Below, piece by piece: positions 33,771-44,245 of a stretch of DNA of 64,000 nucleotides. Below the pieces are notes generated by a model that searched no databases, was not told where the DNA came from, and worked only from the letters and a program-made list of their open reading frames with translations. A program made the translations under genes and the position numbers. Every line of letters begins with the position of its first letter. Position 1 is the first letter of the stretch. The DNA comes from Poa pratensis. Taxonomy: Eukaryota; Streptophyta; Magnoliopsida; Poales; Poaceae. Where the stretch lies: NCBI GenBank assembly GCA_947311845.1, contig CAMZMU010000117.1, forward strand, positions 77,321,103-77,385,102. Reading direction: 5' to 3'.

Positions 33771-34840
33771 GGAGGCCAGCAAGGATTCACTGATATTAGA
33801 CCTACGAGGAGCGCCACCAGAGACTTCAGCTTGAGCGGCCAGCACAAAAGAGCCCAGATTCTTGAAAACATTGCCATTCTCAGTAAGGTTTGAGCCATAT
33901 TCGGATAACATAGTCTTGGGTAGTGTCAGCTCCGATAAGGAAGAGGCTTTTGGTTGAGCAGGGGTTAGCTTCCGGATGCGCTCTTTAGTACTTGCCTCGA
34001 CGTCTCCCAGTTTTGCTTGTTCAGCGATAACCGCAGTCTCCCGCCCAGAGGAATGGTTTTCGGATTCGCCCTTCACCTCTTGCGACAGTCTGGCCTTCTG
34101 TTTCTTCTCATTTGATTCTTTGGATTTTAGACCATCTCGATCCCTGCCCCTGCGGTCGTCTTCTTCTTCATCGGATGACTGGTGGTTACTATCCTCTGGA
34201 TCTTCGTCTCTGTCGGTATGAGGAGGAGGGGGAGGTGGGGGAGTAGACCCCTTGCCACTGCCCGACGCCTCCCTTTCGACGCGGACCTTGTACCCCTATA
34301 AGTTGACGAAGATGGTGATGTGGCTCTTTAGTTGGATTGGGGTGCGACAAACAAACTTCATATGGATCGGTGCCTCGCTGCCGACCAAAGACGTGCAGTC
34401 CACAACAAGCGGTACACCCACCTCTAGAGTCGTGGCCATCAGAGTGTGCTCATCCCTAAGCTGCTCTGGTACATCGTGAAGGAGCACCCAAATAGGCTCG
34501 AGCCTCTCTGCTACCGTTGGATCTCCAGGTGCTTCTGACACCACCGCCTTGAATTCAGTCACTAGGAGGACAAGCCGCCCCCACGGGTTGCCATTCGAAG
34601 AAGCTCTTTGGAAGGGAAAACAAGGGAATATTCTGTCTTGCTGAGCCGGCGCACCTGCCAGTCCCACTTCTCATTTACCAATTCCTTGAACTCGTACTCC
34701 ACCTCCTCTACAGACATGTTTCCTTGCTCAATGATGACTCTAGCTGTGTTGGCCGCCGGTTTGGGGAGCTTCTCCTCGGGCATGGAGACCCAGAAGAAAC
34801 CCTTTCTTTCTGCGCCATTCAACTGATGAATTATTGTCAT
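33771..34840 (-). pseudogene. LINE ORF1, N-terminal part (DUF4283-like)
   Basis: The ATG complementary to 34838-34840 opens MTIIHQLNGAERKGFFWVSM, and the frame continues for 92 residues. After a frame change, a frame with LEPIWVLLHDVPEQLRDEHT and KFVCRTPIQLKSHITIFVNL follows, matching the plant DUF4283-type region common in LINE ORF1. A serine/lysine-rich linker (33768-34076) comes next. The product would bind LINE RNA. Stops and shifts make it inactive. Confidence 0.8.
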
Positions 34841-35002
34841 TGTTGAAACATGTCAAAAAAATCTGTTTTGAGGTATTTCGCGGGTTCTGCCGAATCAGAT
34901 CCTCAAAAATAAAATATTTTGTTTTACGATATGAGTTTGTGTATCTGTTTTGTCCGACCCGTTTCTACGGTACACAGTTTTGCTTTTAAGGTATCTGATG
35001 AT

Positions 35003-36992
35003 AGAGATGCTCTTATCCTTACGTAGCGGTAGAACACTCTTGCTGGTCACTTTGCTCTCCGCGCGAATCCATTGGCAAAATTTTCTGGCTCCGCCCCTAC
35101 CTGCCAAGCCGCACGACCGCTTCCTCTCCGCACGCGCGGCCAGCCAGTGTCCGCCGCCAGCCCGAGGTCCGGAGTTGCGTCTCCTGTCTTGTGAGTTGTG
35201 ACCTTGCCCCCGTGCGTCGCTCGACCTCCAGCTTGGCGGCAGCCAGCCCTTCCTGTTGCTCCTAGCTCGTCTCCTGTTCAAGCTCGCGTCCCCAACCACC
35301 AGCGGCTTGCTTCCCTACCATGCTCCTCTTTCGTGGACGCCCTTCCCCTCGGGTGTGCAACCGGCAGCAGCCCTGCCCTGCTGCTCCGTTGGTCCATTGG
35401 TCTGCAGGTCCTCCATCCCCTGGTCGTCCTAGCCATTCACCATCAATGCCATGCTAGGGTTTGTCCTCACACATGAAGTTTGGACAGGGAATTTTGGGTT
35501 CAACTGCTCGTGAGGTCTGGGCAAATGAAGATTCGTGTCCATAGACACCCAATCTGACTCCCAATGGCCTCTGCGGAGTCCAATTTGTCAGCGCCAAGCT
35601 CGAATCGGCGCATGCCATGCCTCTATAGTCGATATGGCGAAGGTCAACTTTAGTGGATTTTGTTGATGTTGCGATTTGCTACATGTGTGTATACTATTTG
35701 TTGCAGAAGCGTATGCAAAATGCTTTGATGATTTTTCAACTTATGCTAAGCAGAGATTGCTCCAATGTTGCATACATGTTCCTGTATTGTTTTTGTTGCA
35801 GAAGTGACTCACTCTTTGCTACAACCAAATTGGGATTTGTTGCAGATTTTTGATTTTGTTACATGATTGTATTTAAAGTGATATCATATATTTCGCGACA
35901 TGTTGGAAGTTTGTACAGATTCGGGGCAAAATGATGCAATATTTTTTACTCCCTCCGATCCGGAATAAATGTTGCCAGCAAACAACTAATCACGTACATG
36001 CGGAGAGTTCAACTAGCGACACTTTTTGTGGATCGGAGGGAGTACCTTTCACCATTCTTAGCTACATGGGATGTTGCATACATAGAGAAAGTCAAACATT
36101 TTTTGCTACAATGATCGGACGCGCGAGATTCGTTCATTTAAGTGGATCGGAGGGCGCTGGAGGCGGCTGATAATCCCACCCTATCAGCATGTTCATTCAT
36201 AGCGTTTGCCTTATTAATTCATTTTCTTTCATGTTCTTGTTAAAAAACGTCTCTTATTTACCTTTTGTTATTATGTTCATGTTACTTTTTGTTATATATT
36301 ATTTTTCTATTTTTTCTTGTTATTTTACCCCTTTTTACTTTCTTATGTGGGTTATACTTTTATACGTTTTGTTTTCCGTCATTTCCGTTTCTTTCCTTTT
36401 TATTGCCTTACCAAATTAGTATTGTACAAATGGACATATTTTAATTAATGAAATTAATCATTCTCGAGGCCCCAAGATAATATTGCACGATTTTTTGTTT
36501 AAAGAAATTAGTTATACTACAGAGATATGGAATAATTGATTTCCTTGACCAGAAGATATTCCCCAGATATGCTATAAATTTTTCCTAGTAATGGATCTCT
36601 CTGGATCAATCTTCTACATTTCAGAAATATATATGGTGGGGGATTGTTTCTTTGCAATAAATTCGTTGTTCTTTTGCGGGGTTCTGCACAAGTAGCTTGC
36701 ATGAAGAGTCGTCACATTTACCTAGTCATTCATTTATACAAAAGATACTCCTACATTTTTTCATTAACTAAAAAATACGTCTCGATTGTACAACTAGTAA
36801 ATTCGTCCAAGGAGAGGTTGTGTGCACATCAATCTTCTATTTAAGCTCGTGTTCGAACACAACATTTCAGCCAGAGGAGAGGAGTGCAGAATTGTTCCTT
36901 ATTGTGATCTGCTAATTTGTAGGCGATCTGTCTATCCCATATTCATTGGAGATCACAGTCACGCATGCAAAATGCCACAGGAAGTGCGCCTC
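35003..36992. other. No gene recognised; possible Mutator-like debris
   Basis: The left part (35080-35480) is GC-rich with short frames on several phases and no domain. Between 35640 and 36150, phrases such as TTGCTACA and GTTGCA recur, a style I associate with grass Mutator-type elements, but I see no terminal repeats or 9-bp duplication. The part 36189-36840 is very AT-rich. A Stowaway MITE lies at 35949-36042. Confidence 0.4.
35949..36042. mobile_element. Stowaway MITE, 94 bp
   Basis: CTCCCTCCGATCC at the left and GGATCGGAGGGAG at the right are inverted, with TA on each side (35947-35948, 36043-36044). Confidence 0.92.
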
Positions 36993-37023
36993 ATGGCTCT
37001 GCTACTCTTTGTAGTTTCTTTGA

Positions 37024-37185
37024 ATCGCGTGGTGGCATGTTTCGGCAACATCAGGCTACTATGAGCATCCGAGGAGATTATTGGATCACATACGAGTGCA
37101 ATCATTTAACAGCACTTCCAAGGTCACAACTACAGGTTCCAAGCCAAGAGCATCTTCGAACCAAGGAGTGGATCTAATAACACAC
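37024..37185 (+). CDS. Neprosin-like gene, candidate first visible exon
   Basis: This frame is open from just after a stop at 37021-37023 and contains LLDHIRVQSFNSTSKVTTTG and SNQGVDLITH, ending at the strong donor CAC|GTAAGT (37186). It resembles the linker before the neprosin domain. The 5' border is not defined. The signal-peptide-like frame from 36993 is in another phase, which suggests a shift or a missed splice. Confidence 0.5.
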
Positions 37186-37349
37186 GTAAGTCTTAAAATG
37201 CCTGTGCTATTATGTTTCTTCAATGATTTGATCTGTTTACATAGTACAGAACTTTTGTACTACGTAATTCCAGGTTTTACGTTATAGTCTGATATTACTT
37301 ATGATTCACCAAGCTAGGCACCAACTATGCGTGTTTTTTGTTATTATAG

Positions 37350-37379
37350 GAAGCATCACTTAGATATGCATTAAGAGAA
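37350..37379 (+). CDS. Neprosin-like gene, candidate 30-bp micro-exon
   Basis: After the acceptor TTATTATAG, ten codons EASLRYALRE run to a weaker donor GTTACG at 37380. The phase fits both neighbours, and an HEA..YA(L/I) pattern is usual before the YYGA motif in this family. The small size makes this tentative. Confidence 0.4.
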
Positions 37380-37439
37380 GTTACGTATTTCACTTAGTAC
37401 TTTAAACAAAACAAAAGACCATCATGATAAATTATAGTG

Positions 37440-39058
37440 ATGTTGTTTATTAAGAAATTAAATGTTTTTTTTACCGTAAGATCCAAATCCGGCAATCAAA
37501 ATCATCCCCTCATCTCTTAGTACATTAACCCTACAGCACTACCACCACTCAGAGCATGGACAACACCCTGACACAAAACATCCACCCAACTAGGCGCTCC
37601 AAACTCAACCCAACCGTTTGGGTTGTCTGGTAACTCTCAAACTCAGCCCAATCTGGGGAGGGTTTGGAACGGCCAGGACACGCCCAGACACCCCGCCATG
37701 TCGAATGCGGCCTAGTCTAACACCACATATATACTATTAATCCTCGCACCAGATCAAACCCTATCTCACTCTTCCCCGATCCCCTTCCACTACACTCTTC
37801 TCCTCCGTCCTCTCCACTCCACTAGGCTCGACCATGGCCCTGGCAACGGATTTGGCTTGTCCGGAGCTGAGATGTATTGGGACAGGCTTGTTGTGGTGGA
37901 GGAGGAGGTATCTAGTCAGGCTATGGACAAGACAGCCACACCGTCGGATATATGCGATTCGGGTAACTCCGGCGCTGGAGACGGCCGAGTTGTTGCTCCT
38001 CCACAGGTCTGTCCCTGTCCCTCCACATCGCCGGTTATAGGATCTAGAATATTTTTAGAATATTTTAGTATGATTGCTTAATTTGGCTGCTTGTTGGTTA
38101 AATGCCGGATCCGTAGCACACAAGACGGATTGCCTACTCCTCTCATGAGGATGTGTTGTTGTGCAATGGTTGGTTGGCCCTTAGCAATTCCGGTTTAGAA
38201 TCAAGCCCCAGTGAATTTTGGGGGGAGGATCCATGAAATGTGTAATGAGAAACAGGGAGTAAGGCGCACAGACCTATCTCTCCCGCAAAGACCATAGATG
38301 GTCATGTATCTAAGCCGGCATTAACAAGCTTTGTCGGATGCTATGCCGAAGTGGATAATGTTAGTACCGTGTGATTCATTTTGTTGCTCCACTTCACTAC
38401 TGCATATGTTGAGTGGATGTTGCATTTGGTAGATGGAGGATGCCATCCAAATGTACAATCACCTTACGGTGAGGGTGTCGTGGCAGCTCGGCCTTTGTTG
38501 GAATTTTCAAAGATGTTTGTCAACAGGGCCAACATGCTAAGGGTGCGCTAAGCGGAGAGCCAGGGCCAGACTGGAGCTTCAATACTATGGTGGGAACGGC
38601 CATTTTCGAGATGGAAGGATGGTCAATCCACCCTGTGAAACTCCATGCTGGATGCCTGTCATCCTCCGTTCATGAGTATTCTCTATGTTGGTCCGCTAGT
38701 TTCTATGTCCATCCAATTTGATTTCCGTCCCAACTGATTTGAGTTTGTCTGAATTTTTATCCGCTGAACTATGTTTCTATTTGTATGATCTATGCTGCAT
38801 GGGGTGTGGGATTTGATCCTTTCGGTTGGAGGACACAACATTAGGGGTTTGGCTGGACTCTGTTCACAGACATTTGGTAACGGAATTTGCCCTCTCTTAG
38901 TGTTCTCGTGGCCTCCATGGTACCGATCATCCAATTATAGCCAACCGCTCGATCTCCCTTCTTCCTCCCATGTCCCAGCCAAATTATGCATCGTGTCAAC
39001 ACAATCTAGAACAACAATTTTGTTGCTGGATCAACATTTCCTTCCATAGGTCAACCAT
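37440..39058 (+). pseudogene. Degenerate trihelix/NAM-associated-like gene within a probable DNA transposon
   Basis: Plus-strand text at 38115-38200 reads RRIAYSSHEDVLLCNGWLAL. Further on, after stops, come LTSFVGCYAEVDNV (about 38320-38360) and EDAIQMYNHL (about 38440-38465). This order matches the plant trihelix-like proteins that often accompany Harbinger-type elements (an EDxLLxxAWL motif, then an F.GC..Q/E motif, then an EDA..MY helix). The 5' part (37560-37840) looks like a promoter and leader. Several stops are present. I did not find the transposon ends. Confidence 0.5.
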
Positions 39059-39070
39059 GTCCAATGTGAA

Positions 39071-39822
39071 TCTACCAGAAAGCCCTCGCGTCGTCCATGT
39101 CTGACGACCTCCTCTGGCGGCGGCGGGGAAGTGGGAGGGAGGGGAGGGGTGGCCGCAGCGGCGGCGGGGCGTCCCCCTGCCTGTTTTCCTTTCAAATAAG
39201 GCCAACAGTCTTCACCGAATCCAACATACGATTAGATCTAACTTGATTCTGGCCGGCGGCCGTCCACGGATCGTTCCCGCGTGCAGGAACATGGCCTTCA
39301 AGTCCATCGAGTTTGAGATTACAAGTGATGATGGAGGCGGCTTGGATATGGTGAAGAGGGTGAATCGGATGATCAGTATTTTGCAGCAGTCCCGGAAAGT
39401 GGGGGCGGCGACATAGGGGACATATTCTTGGTGGTGCTTTTTTGGCACAAAGTTTCGACTTCCGGGTGAAAACCCTAGGTCTGACCTTCACTGGTTGTAC
39501 TTGACAATGGCGGATTTCTATTCGTCTCCTTGTTGAGAGGGTATTGTCTAGAATTCAGTTGGACTTTTTTCGGGGTGAAACCCCACGATGGTGTTTGTGC
39601 ACGGTTCCCTTCTTAGAGGTGTCGCTTTTGAAGAACCTTTTTTGCAGTCCGGGTCTGGCCTCTTGGTAGTTCCTGCTGCTTAGCTGATCAGTTCGCTGGT
39701 GTATTTTTTTCTTTTCTTTTTGTTGTGTGCATCTCAGCTAGCTCTTGACATGCATTATGTTGTAGAGGCTGAGTGTAATTGATATTTAATTGATATTAAC
39801 ATATTCTCTTTATAAAAAGAAA
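39071..39822 (+). mobile_element. Retroposed non-LTR insert with 12-bp target duplication
   Basis: GTCCAATGTGAA occurs on both sides (39059-39070, 39823-39834). The insert's right end is TTGATATTAACATATTCTCT followed by TTATAAAAAGAAA, an A-rich tail of a plus-strand non-LTR element. The tail style GCTGAGTGTAATTGATATT is one I know from Triticeae LINE 3' ends. It contains no intact protein. It lies in the large intron of the neprosin-like gene. Confidence 0.85.
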
Positions 39823-39834
39823 GTCCAATGTGAA

Positions 39835-40351
39835 ATCGTCTTCTACCTTGTTGTGGACCCGCCACAATATCTCCGCACAGATTGTCCTACCAAGTACTTG
39901 CTCAGCGGTGCCACGCCACCACCTTGCCATTTGTTGGCACGGTCTTGGAAGAGTTTGACGAGGCATGGTTGTGTTGCCAGGAAAGTGGAGCTGGCATGGC
40001 TGTATGGCATAATTTATCTTTGTTAGATGTGACAGATTTTATTTTTGTTCTCTCATTATACGAACCTCTGATTGAGTTAACCTATTTGTCTAAGGTAATC
40101 GAGAATACTTAAATATAAGCCCTTTCTAGATGGAGTGTAAATTTTGTGTGCTGCGTCATTATTTTCGAACTTATAATATCATGCATACACTAATGCACAC
40201 TTAATCTACACTCAATCCAGGCAGACCCTATGGATTAAAGCACGACACATGTCCATAAAAGACAACATAGTCATTTTTGTTCACACTCTATTTATTTATT
40301 ATTCAAGGAGGAAACATGTAGAAGTTTTTAACATGACATTTTCGCTTGTAG
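39835..40351. other. Intron of the neprosin-like gene, no gene recognised
   Basis: The first 190 bp are more GC-rich and open in two phases without a domain. The rest is AT-rich and ends at the acceptor TTCGCTTGTAG. Confidence 0.5.
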
Positions 40352-40507
40352 TTATGTGGATATCGATCAACCGGAGCAGCATATTATGGTGCTATAGCGA
40401 CTATGGATGTCTATGATTTTCCAAATTTAACGAAGGGTCAATCAATTGAAGCCCAAATCTGGGTAGTTGGCGGCAATAGGCAAAACCAGGTTATGTCTGG
40501 ATGGGAG
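40352..40507 (+). CDS. Neprosin-like gene, exon with YYGA motif
   Basis: Acceptor TTCGCTTGTAG and donor GAG|GTATTT bound 52 codons including GAAYYGAIATMDVYDFPNLT and QIWVVGG, the conserved start of the neprosin domain. The exon ends in MSGWE, where many family members have a Glu two positions before the GW. Confidence 0.85.
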
Positions 40508-40536
40508 GTATTTTTTTTCTACTTTACAATCTTTTG

Positions 40537-40625
40537 TAATACTATCTCCGTTCCTAAATGTAAGCCTTTTTCGACTTTTTCGACCCACATGTATCTAAAC
40601 ATGTTTTAAAAACGAAGGGTGTACT
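40537..40625. mobile_element. Degenerate Stowaway-like MITE fragment
   Basis: TACTATCTCCGTTCCTAAAT at the left resembles a decayed Stowaway end, and ACGAAGGGTGTA at the right resembles the opposite one. The inverted repeat is poor, so this is only a candidate. Confidence 0.4.
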
Positions 40626-41330
40626 AGTCATCAACCCATACACTAGCACAAGCTACCAATCTTTGAAAACATATCATAGATTAGTTTTGATAATTTGATT
40701 TATACGAAATTTGGAAGAAATATTGTGAAATAGTGGAAAAAACACTATGCTTATGCTTTTAAGTGTGTTATTACGGTACATGGGTAAATTTCATTGGACC
40801 ATATACATACATGTACGTTTCGGCTCAGTGATATATTGTATTCCTTAGTTGTTGTTTCTTACTAAGAACATTTTCAACAGTTTCGATCTGATCATTTTTA
40901 CGAAGCAATATTATTACACTGCCAATAAAAGAATTATTCTAGTCATGCACCAACCGGATGGAGAAACGGTGAACATTAGGAAACGGTAAAACCCAACCAA
41001 TTACGGCTAACCACAACGATTTTTACATTTTAAACCGTCCGATAAGCTAATGGAACACTTCAGATGATCGTCAAATCCATCCTACAAAATTTAGGGCGTG
41101 TTCGGTAACTTGCGGGCTTCCCAATTCAGCAAATCCACAAATGGAGTTGTCCCAAAAGCTTGGCTCAGCGGAGTCATATTCGAAGATTTGCGATCGAGCC
41201 ACGTATAAAACGAGAAGCTGACATTTCGGTAGTTCACGGATCGCTATAGGTACGGCGGCATGGCGGCACAGTTGGAGTACTGGCTGCCATTCATGCTTGA
41301 CCATCATCTAACCACTGCCATCTATTAGTA

Positions 41331-41439
41331 TTTTTTTTTTTTTGAGGTAAACGCCTCAAAGAGGGGTAGGGAGTTCCTGCAGTTCATTTAAGAAGAGAGA
41401 ATTGGCCACGTTTATAAGAGAAACTGGGCCTAAAAACCG
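41331..41439 (-). mobile_element. Short LINE or SINE tail fragment
   Basis: A 13-base T run opens a 109-bp insert reading GAGGTAAACGCCTCAAAGAG. TATTAGTA flanks both sides (41323-41330, 41440-41447). It is the 3' end of a minus-strand non-LTR element. Confidence 0.7.
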
Positions 41440-41563
41440 TATTAGTACTATTTTCCTTTGCACGATTTCTGGTGTCTACTACTTTGCATTACGCTTCTGT
41501 TCTACTAAACTATTTTGGTCAGTAAACTATGGATTTCACAGTCTAATGTATTTTCTTTAACAG

Positions 41564-41617
41564 GTCGATCCCGAACAATACGGTGATACCAAAACACATT
41601 TCTTCATAGACTGGACG
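41564..41617 (+). CDS. Neprosin-like gene, exon with DPEQYGD motif
   Basis: Acceptor TTTAACAG and donor ACG|GTATGA bound 18 codons, VDPEQYGDTKTHFFIDWT, a very conserved block in this family. Confidence 0.88.
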
Positions 41618-41707
41618 GTATGATTTGATCAATTAGGACAGTGTTTCTTTTCACAAGGACTGTTTAATTGATATGTTCTTGACGTGTGTTTTAAATTTGG
41701 ACGGAAG

Positions 41708-41839
41708 ACTGATTTGAAGGATGGGTGTCGTAACTTGGATTGTGCTGGCTTTGTACCTGTAAATTTGGCAAAAATTACTCCAGGAGATACTTTGGAGACA
41801 TCTACTGGACAAATCAGCATTACATTGAAGATATTTAAG
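41708..41839 (+). CDS. Neprosin-like gene, exon with GC..DCAGFV motif
   Basis: Acceptor CGGAAG and donor AAG|GTAGG bound 44 codons. DGCRNLDCAGFVPVN carries the two cysteines typical of the GCYN..C.GFV block, followed by ITPGDTLETSTGQISITLKI. An alternative acceptor twelve bases downstream would keep the phase. Confidence 0.85.
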
Positions 41840-41985
41840 GTAGGACTTCCAAGAGCGCTAACTTTACATATGAATAATACAATCTAGACATGATCACAGC
41901 AGTTCGCTTCACCAAAAAGATGTTCTAGACAACGTAAAATAAAATAAAATTGGGCACTATTCTTTCCTTAGTCCATTGAGATTTA

Positions 41986-42146
41986 CTCCCTCCGTTTTTT
42001 AATATAAGATGTTTTAGGGGTTGCACATGTTGTATAGGTACATACTAAAGTAAGTGGACACACATACTAAAGCATGTCTACATACATTTGTACACATGTG
42101 AATGTGGACAAATGCTAAAACATCTTATATTAAAAAACGGAGGGAG
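41986..42146. mobile_element. Stowaway MITE, 161 bp
   Basis: CTCCCTCCGTTTTTTAATAT and the inverse ATATTAAAAAACGGAGGGAG form the ends, with TA duplicated outside (41984-41985, 42147-42148). The ends continue as an inverted AAGATGTTTTAG / CTAAAACATCTT pair. Confidence 0.95.
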
Positions 42147-42173
42147 TATACTGTAAAGTTTTGGACTTTAATA

Positions 42174-42267
42174 CTCCCTCTGATCCCAAATCAATGTCGT
42201 GAGTAGTATTAAGGAATTGTACGTAGGAAGTTGGTTTTCTCCGACATTTAAAATAGATCGGAGGGAG
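42174..42267. mobile_element. Stowaway MITE, 94 bp
   Basis: CTCCCTCTGATCCCAAAT at the left and AGATCGGAGGGAG at the right, with TA on both sides (42172-42173, 42268-42269). It lies 27 bp from the preceding MITE. Confidence 0.9.
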
Positions 42268-42730
42268 TATTAAGTAGTGTTATCTCACGAACTACGTGCT
42301 TGATCTGCTGGGGCATCATGTTTCGCTCTTAGCTGGTTGATCTGCTACGATCGCTAATGCCAGGATAGACAGTTTGGGGCGCCGCACTAGAAGATGCTCT
42401 TAGGTGTTCTTCTTAATCATCGAGTTAGTGTTACTTCCTCAGATCCCATGAGAATCTCCGTTGCCATCTATACTTACTTCTACTAGATAATATTCCGCGC
42501 GCTGCCGTGAACGAGCTTTTTTTCTATCTAATATAAAAAGTTATAAGAATCGGACTGGAACGTATATTTTGTTTGGAGGGAGAAGGCACCTTACCCTATG
42601 GAAAAAATGTAAACATAATTAACCAACTACCAACCTTTCCATAAACGTTCATTCCTAGCATTTTTTATTGGAAAATTAGGCAAAGTATGATTAATTCCAG
42701 ATTATAAATCATGATTAGAGCACTACTATG

Positions 42731-43108
42731 TGTTTAATCCACGGGATCGACTAGGATAGATCTTTACGAGTAGAACTGAGAGATGGGATGAGGAGTAGCA
42801 CCTTCTCCTTTCGCAGACGACCCCGATGCGCCGACCATGGTGGAGGTGGCCGGCGATGGCAGGGAGTGGGCAGTGGCGGGGGCTGCGGAGCTTCCCGTCA
42901 CTTCTACGCAACCCTAATCGGTGGGTGTATCGGTGGGGTGTGCGGCACGGACGAACCTCTTAGTGCGTGCCGCCGGCCCCCACCTCTCTATATAGCGCAG
43001 CGTGACAGGGGCCCGTCAGCCATAGTGGGCTAGGCGCCCCCGATCAGGGCGCAGACCAAAAGAGGCCCGGTGGACTGTTGGGCCCACACGGGAGAGATCA
43101 ATCTAGCA
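42731..43108 (-). repeat. 3' LTR of the copia element
   Basis: 378 bp, plus-strand start TGTTTAATCCACGGG and end GAGATCAATCTAGCA. It contains TCTCTATATAGCGCAGCG (TATA-like, rc orientation also TATATAGA) near 42984-43000. The open frame over it (42788-43033) is LTR sequence. Confidence 0.93.
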
Positions 43109-43125
43109 TTCTCCCGCTTGATCTC
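43109..43125 (-). other. Polypurine tract of the copia element
   Basis: The minus strand reads GAGATCAAGCGGGAGAA next to the 3' LTR. Confidence 0.75.
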
Positions 43126-43192
43126 AACTTTTACTTTTACCTTTTTCTTTACTTGTTTCATCACAGATCGATACATAGAACATGTTTCATCG

Positions 43193-44245
43193 TCACAGCT
43201 CAATTGCCGGTAGAATCAGACAGCTACAATATACCTCTCTGTTTAGAAATAGACTCTTTAATCTTTTGGGCCTCTTTATTGTCCGGAAATCATATAGACT
43301 ATACCATAAACCCATGTCGACTATGTGTTCTCCAAACACACTGGGCGGTAAGCCTTTAATTAGCAGATCTGCAAACACTTGTGTGTTTCTTTTATCTATT
43401 CCTCTTATGCTCCAAGCATTTCAACATAATTCCGGACTTTCTCCTTTACAACGTATAACTCTGTGTCAATGTGTTTGGCACCACACTTGACTCGTTGTGT
43501 TAGGAGTGAATTACTTAATGGTTATTGCTGTTGTTAACCATTATCAATTCTGGTACAGGTTTCCTTAACCATTTTGCCTGTCCCTCGGCCTTATATCATG
43601 CTATAACATGTCTTTACATCACACTGATGTCAATCTTTTCATTCTCTGGAGCTTTTCCACACAAAAACTCCAAATGTGAAATTTAGCGACAATTGTGGAT
43701 TTCGCTATACATTTCACAAATTCTTTCTTTGTACTCACAACCTTTTGAGAGCACTCTGTTTCTTTTAGATTGAGGCCGATATCTTTGATTCCATTCTAGT
43801 GATCTATATCTGGATTGGACATTGCCAAAACAACCCGGATACGTGAATTGTCAGGGTAATATTGGGTTTCCAACAGCTGAAGCATATGGTACTATATTCA
43901 TTTGATCTGTTCTAAGTTATCTCTTGGAACACTAAAGTTCTCACTTCCATTACCCTTGACAATAAGAACAGGCGTAGATTTTCTCGACATGCATGCTTTA
44001 GAGACTTCTTCTCGCATGTCCATGCGATATTTCTAATACCCCTTTTCTTCTTTTTCTTAGTAAATCTCGATACTTTTAACGACAGACACTCTATCGAGAA
44101 TACTCTTTTTGAGGACAAGAACTTCTTTTCTCTGCCGGTAGTAGATTGACATCACCACTAGCAAGTAGGATATCATCCACATACACAGGATTAGGGAATG
44201 AATTTCCCATTCTATAAGTTTGTAGAAAAGCGATTGTCCTCTCAT
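43193..44245 (-). pseudogene. Copia polyprotein remnant (reverse transcriptase and RNase H)
   Basis: The frame 43193-43378 contains MFADLLIKGLPPSVFGEHI followed by VDMGLW, the conserved end of copia RNase H (A-D-x-L-T-K-G-L-P). The frame 44057-44245 contains NSLILCMWMISYLLV-like text, corresponding to the YVDDIL catalytic box but with the aspartates lost, and KSILDRVSVVKS-like text. Many stops and shifts separate these pieces. Integrase and gag are not recognisable in the rest of the interior. Confidence 0.75.

Larger units (their letters stand above)
16594..34994 (-). mobile_element. Nearly full-length L1-type LINE, opened by three later insertions
   Basis: Minus-strand LINE pieces line up in order: ORF1 (34840 to 29554), endonuclease, reverse transcriptase, zf-RVT region, then 3' UTR and a T-run at 16594-16601 that is the poly-A tail. 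Removing the Harbinger/gypsy nest (18386-27459 plus duplications) and the two solo LTRs (30323-32113, 32426-33770) leaves about 6.2 kb, the normal length for a plant L1. A candidate 8-bp target duplication CTGATGAT occurs at 16588-16595 and 34995-35002, which would give a 5' UTR of about 150 bp. All frames carry stops or shifts, so it is inactive. It is the oldest element of this nest because everything else sits inside it. Confidence 0.88.

Noticed and set aside
32095..33834. Plus-strand frames over 32.1-33.8 kb
   Set aside because: They cross LTR boundaries and have no domain; the sequence is solo LTR and LINE ORF1 on the other strand.
42788..43033. 81-residue frame, repeated at 47792-48118
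   Set aside because: It is the copia LTR in both places.
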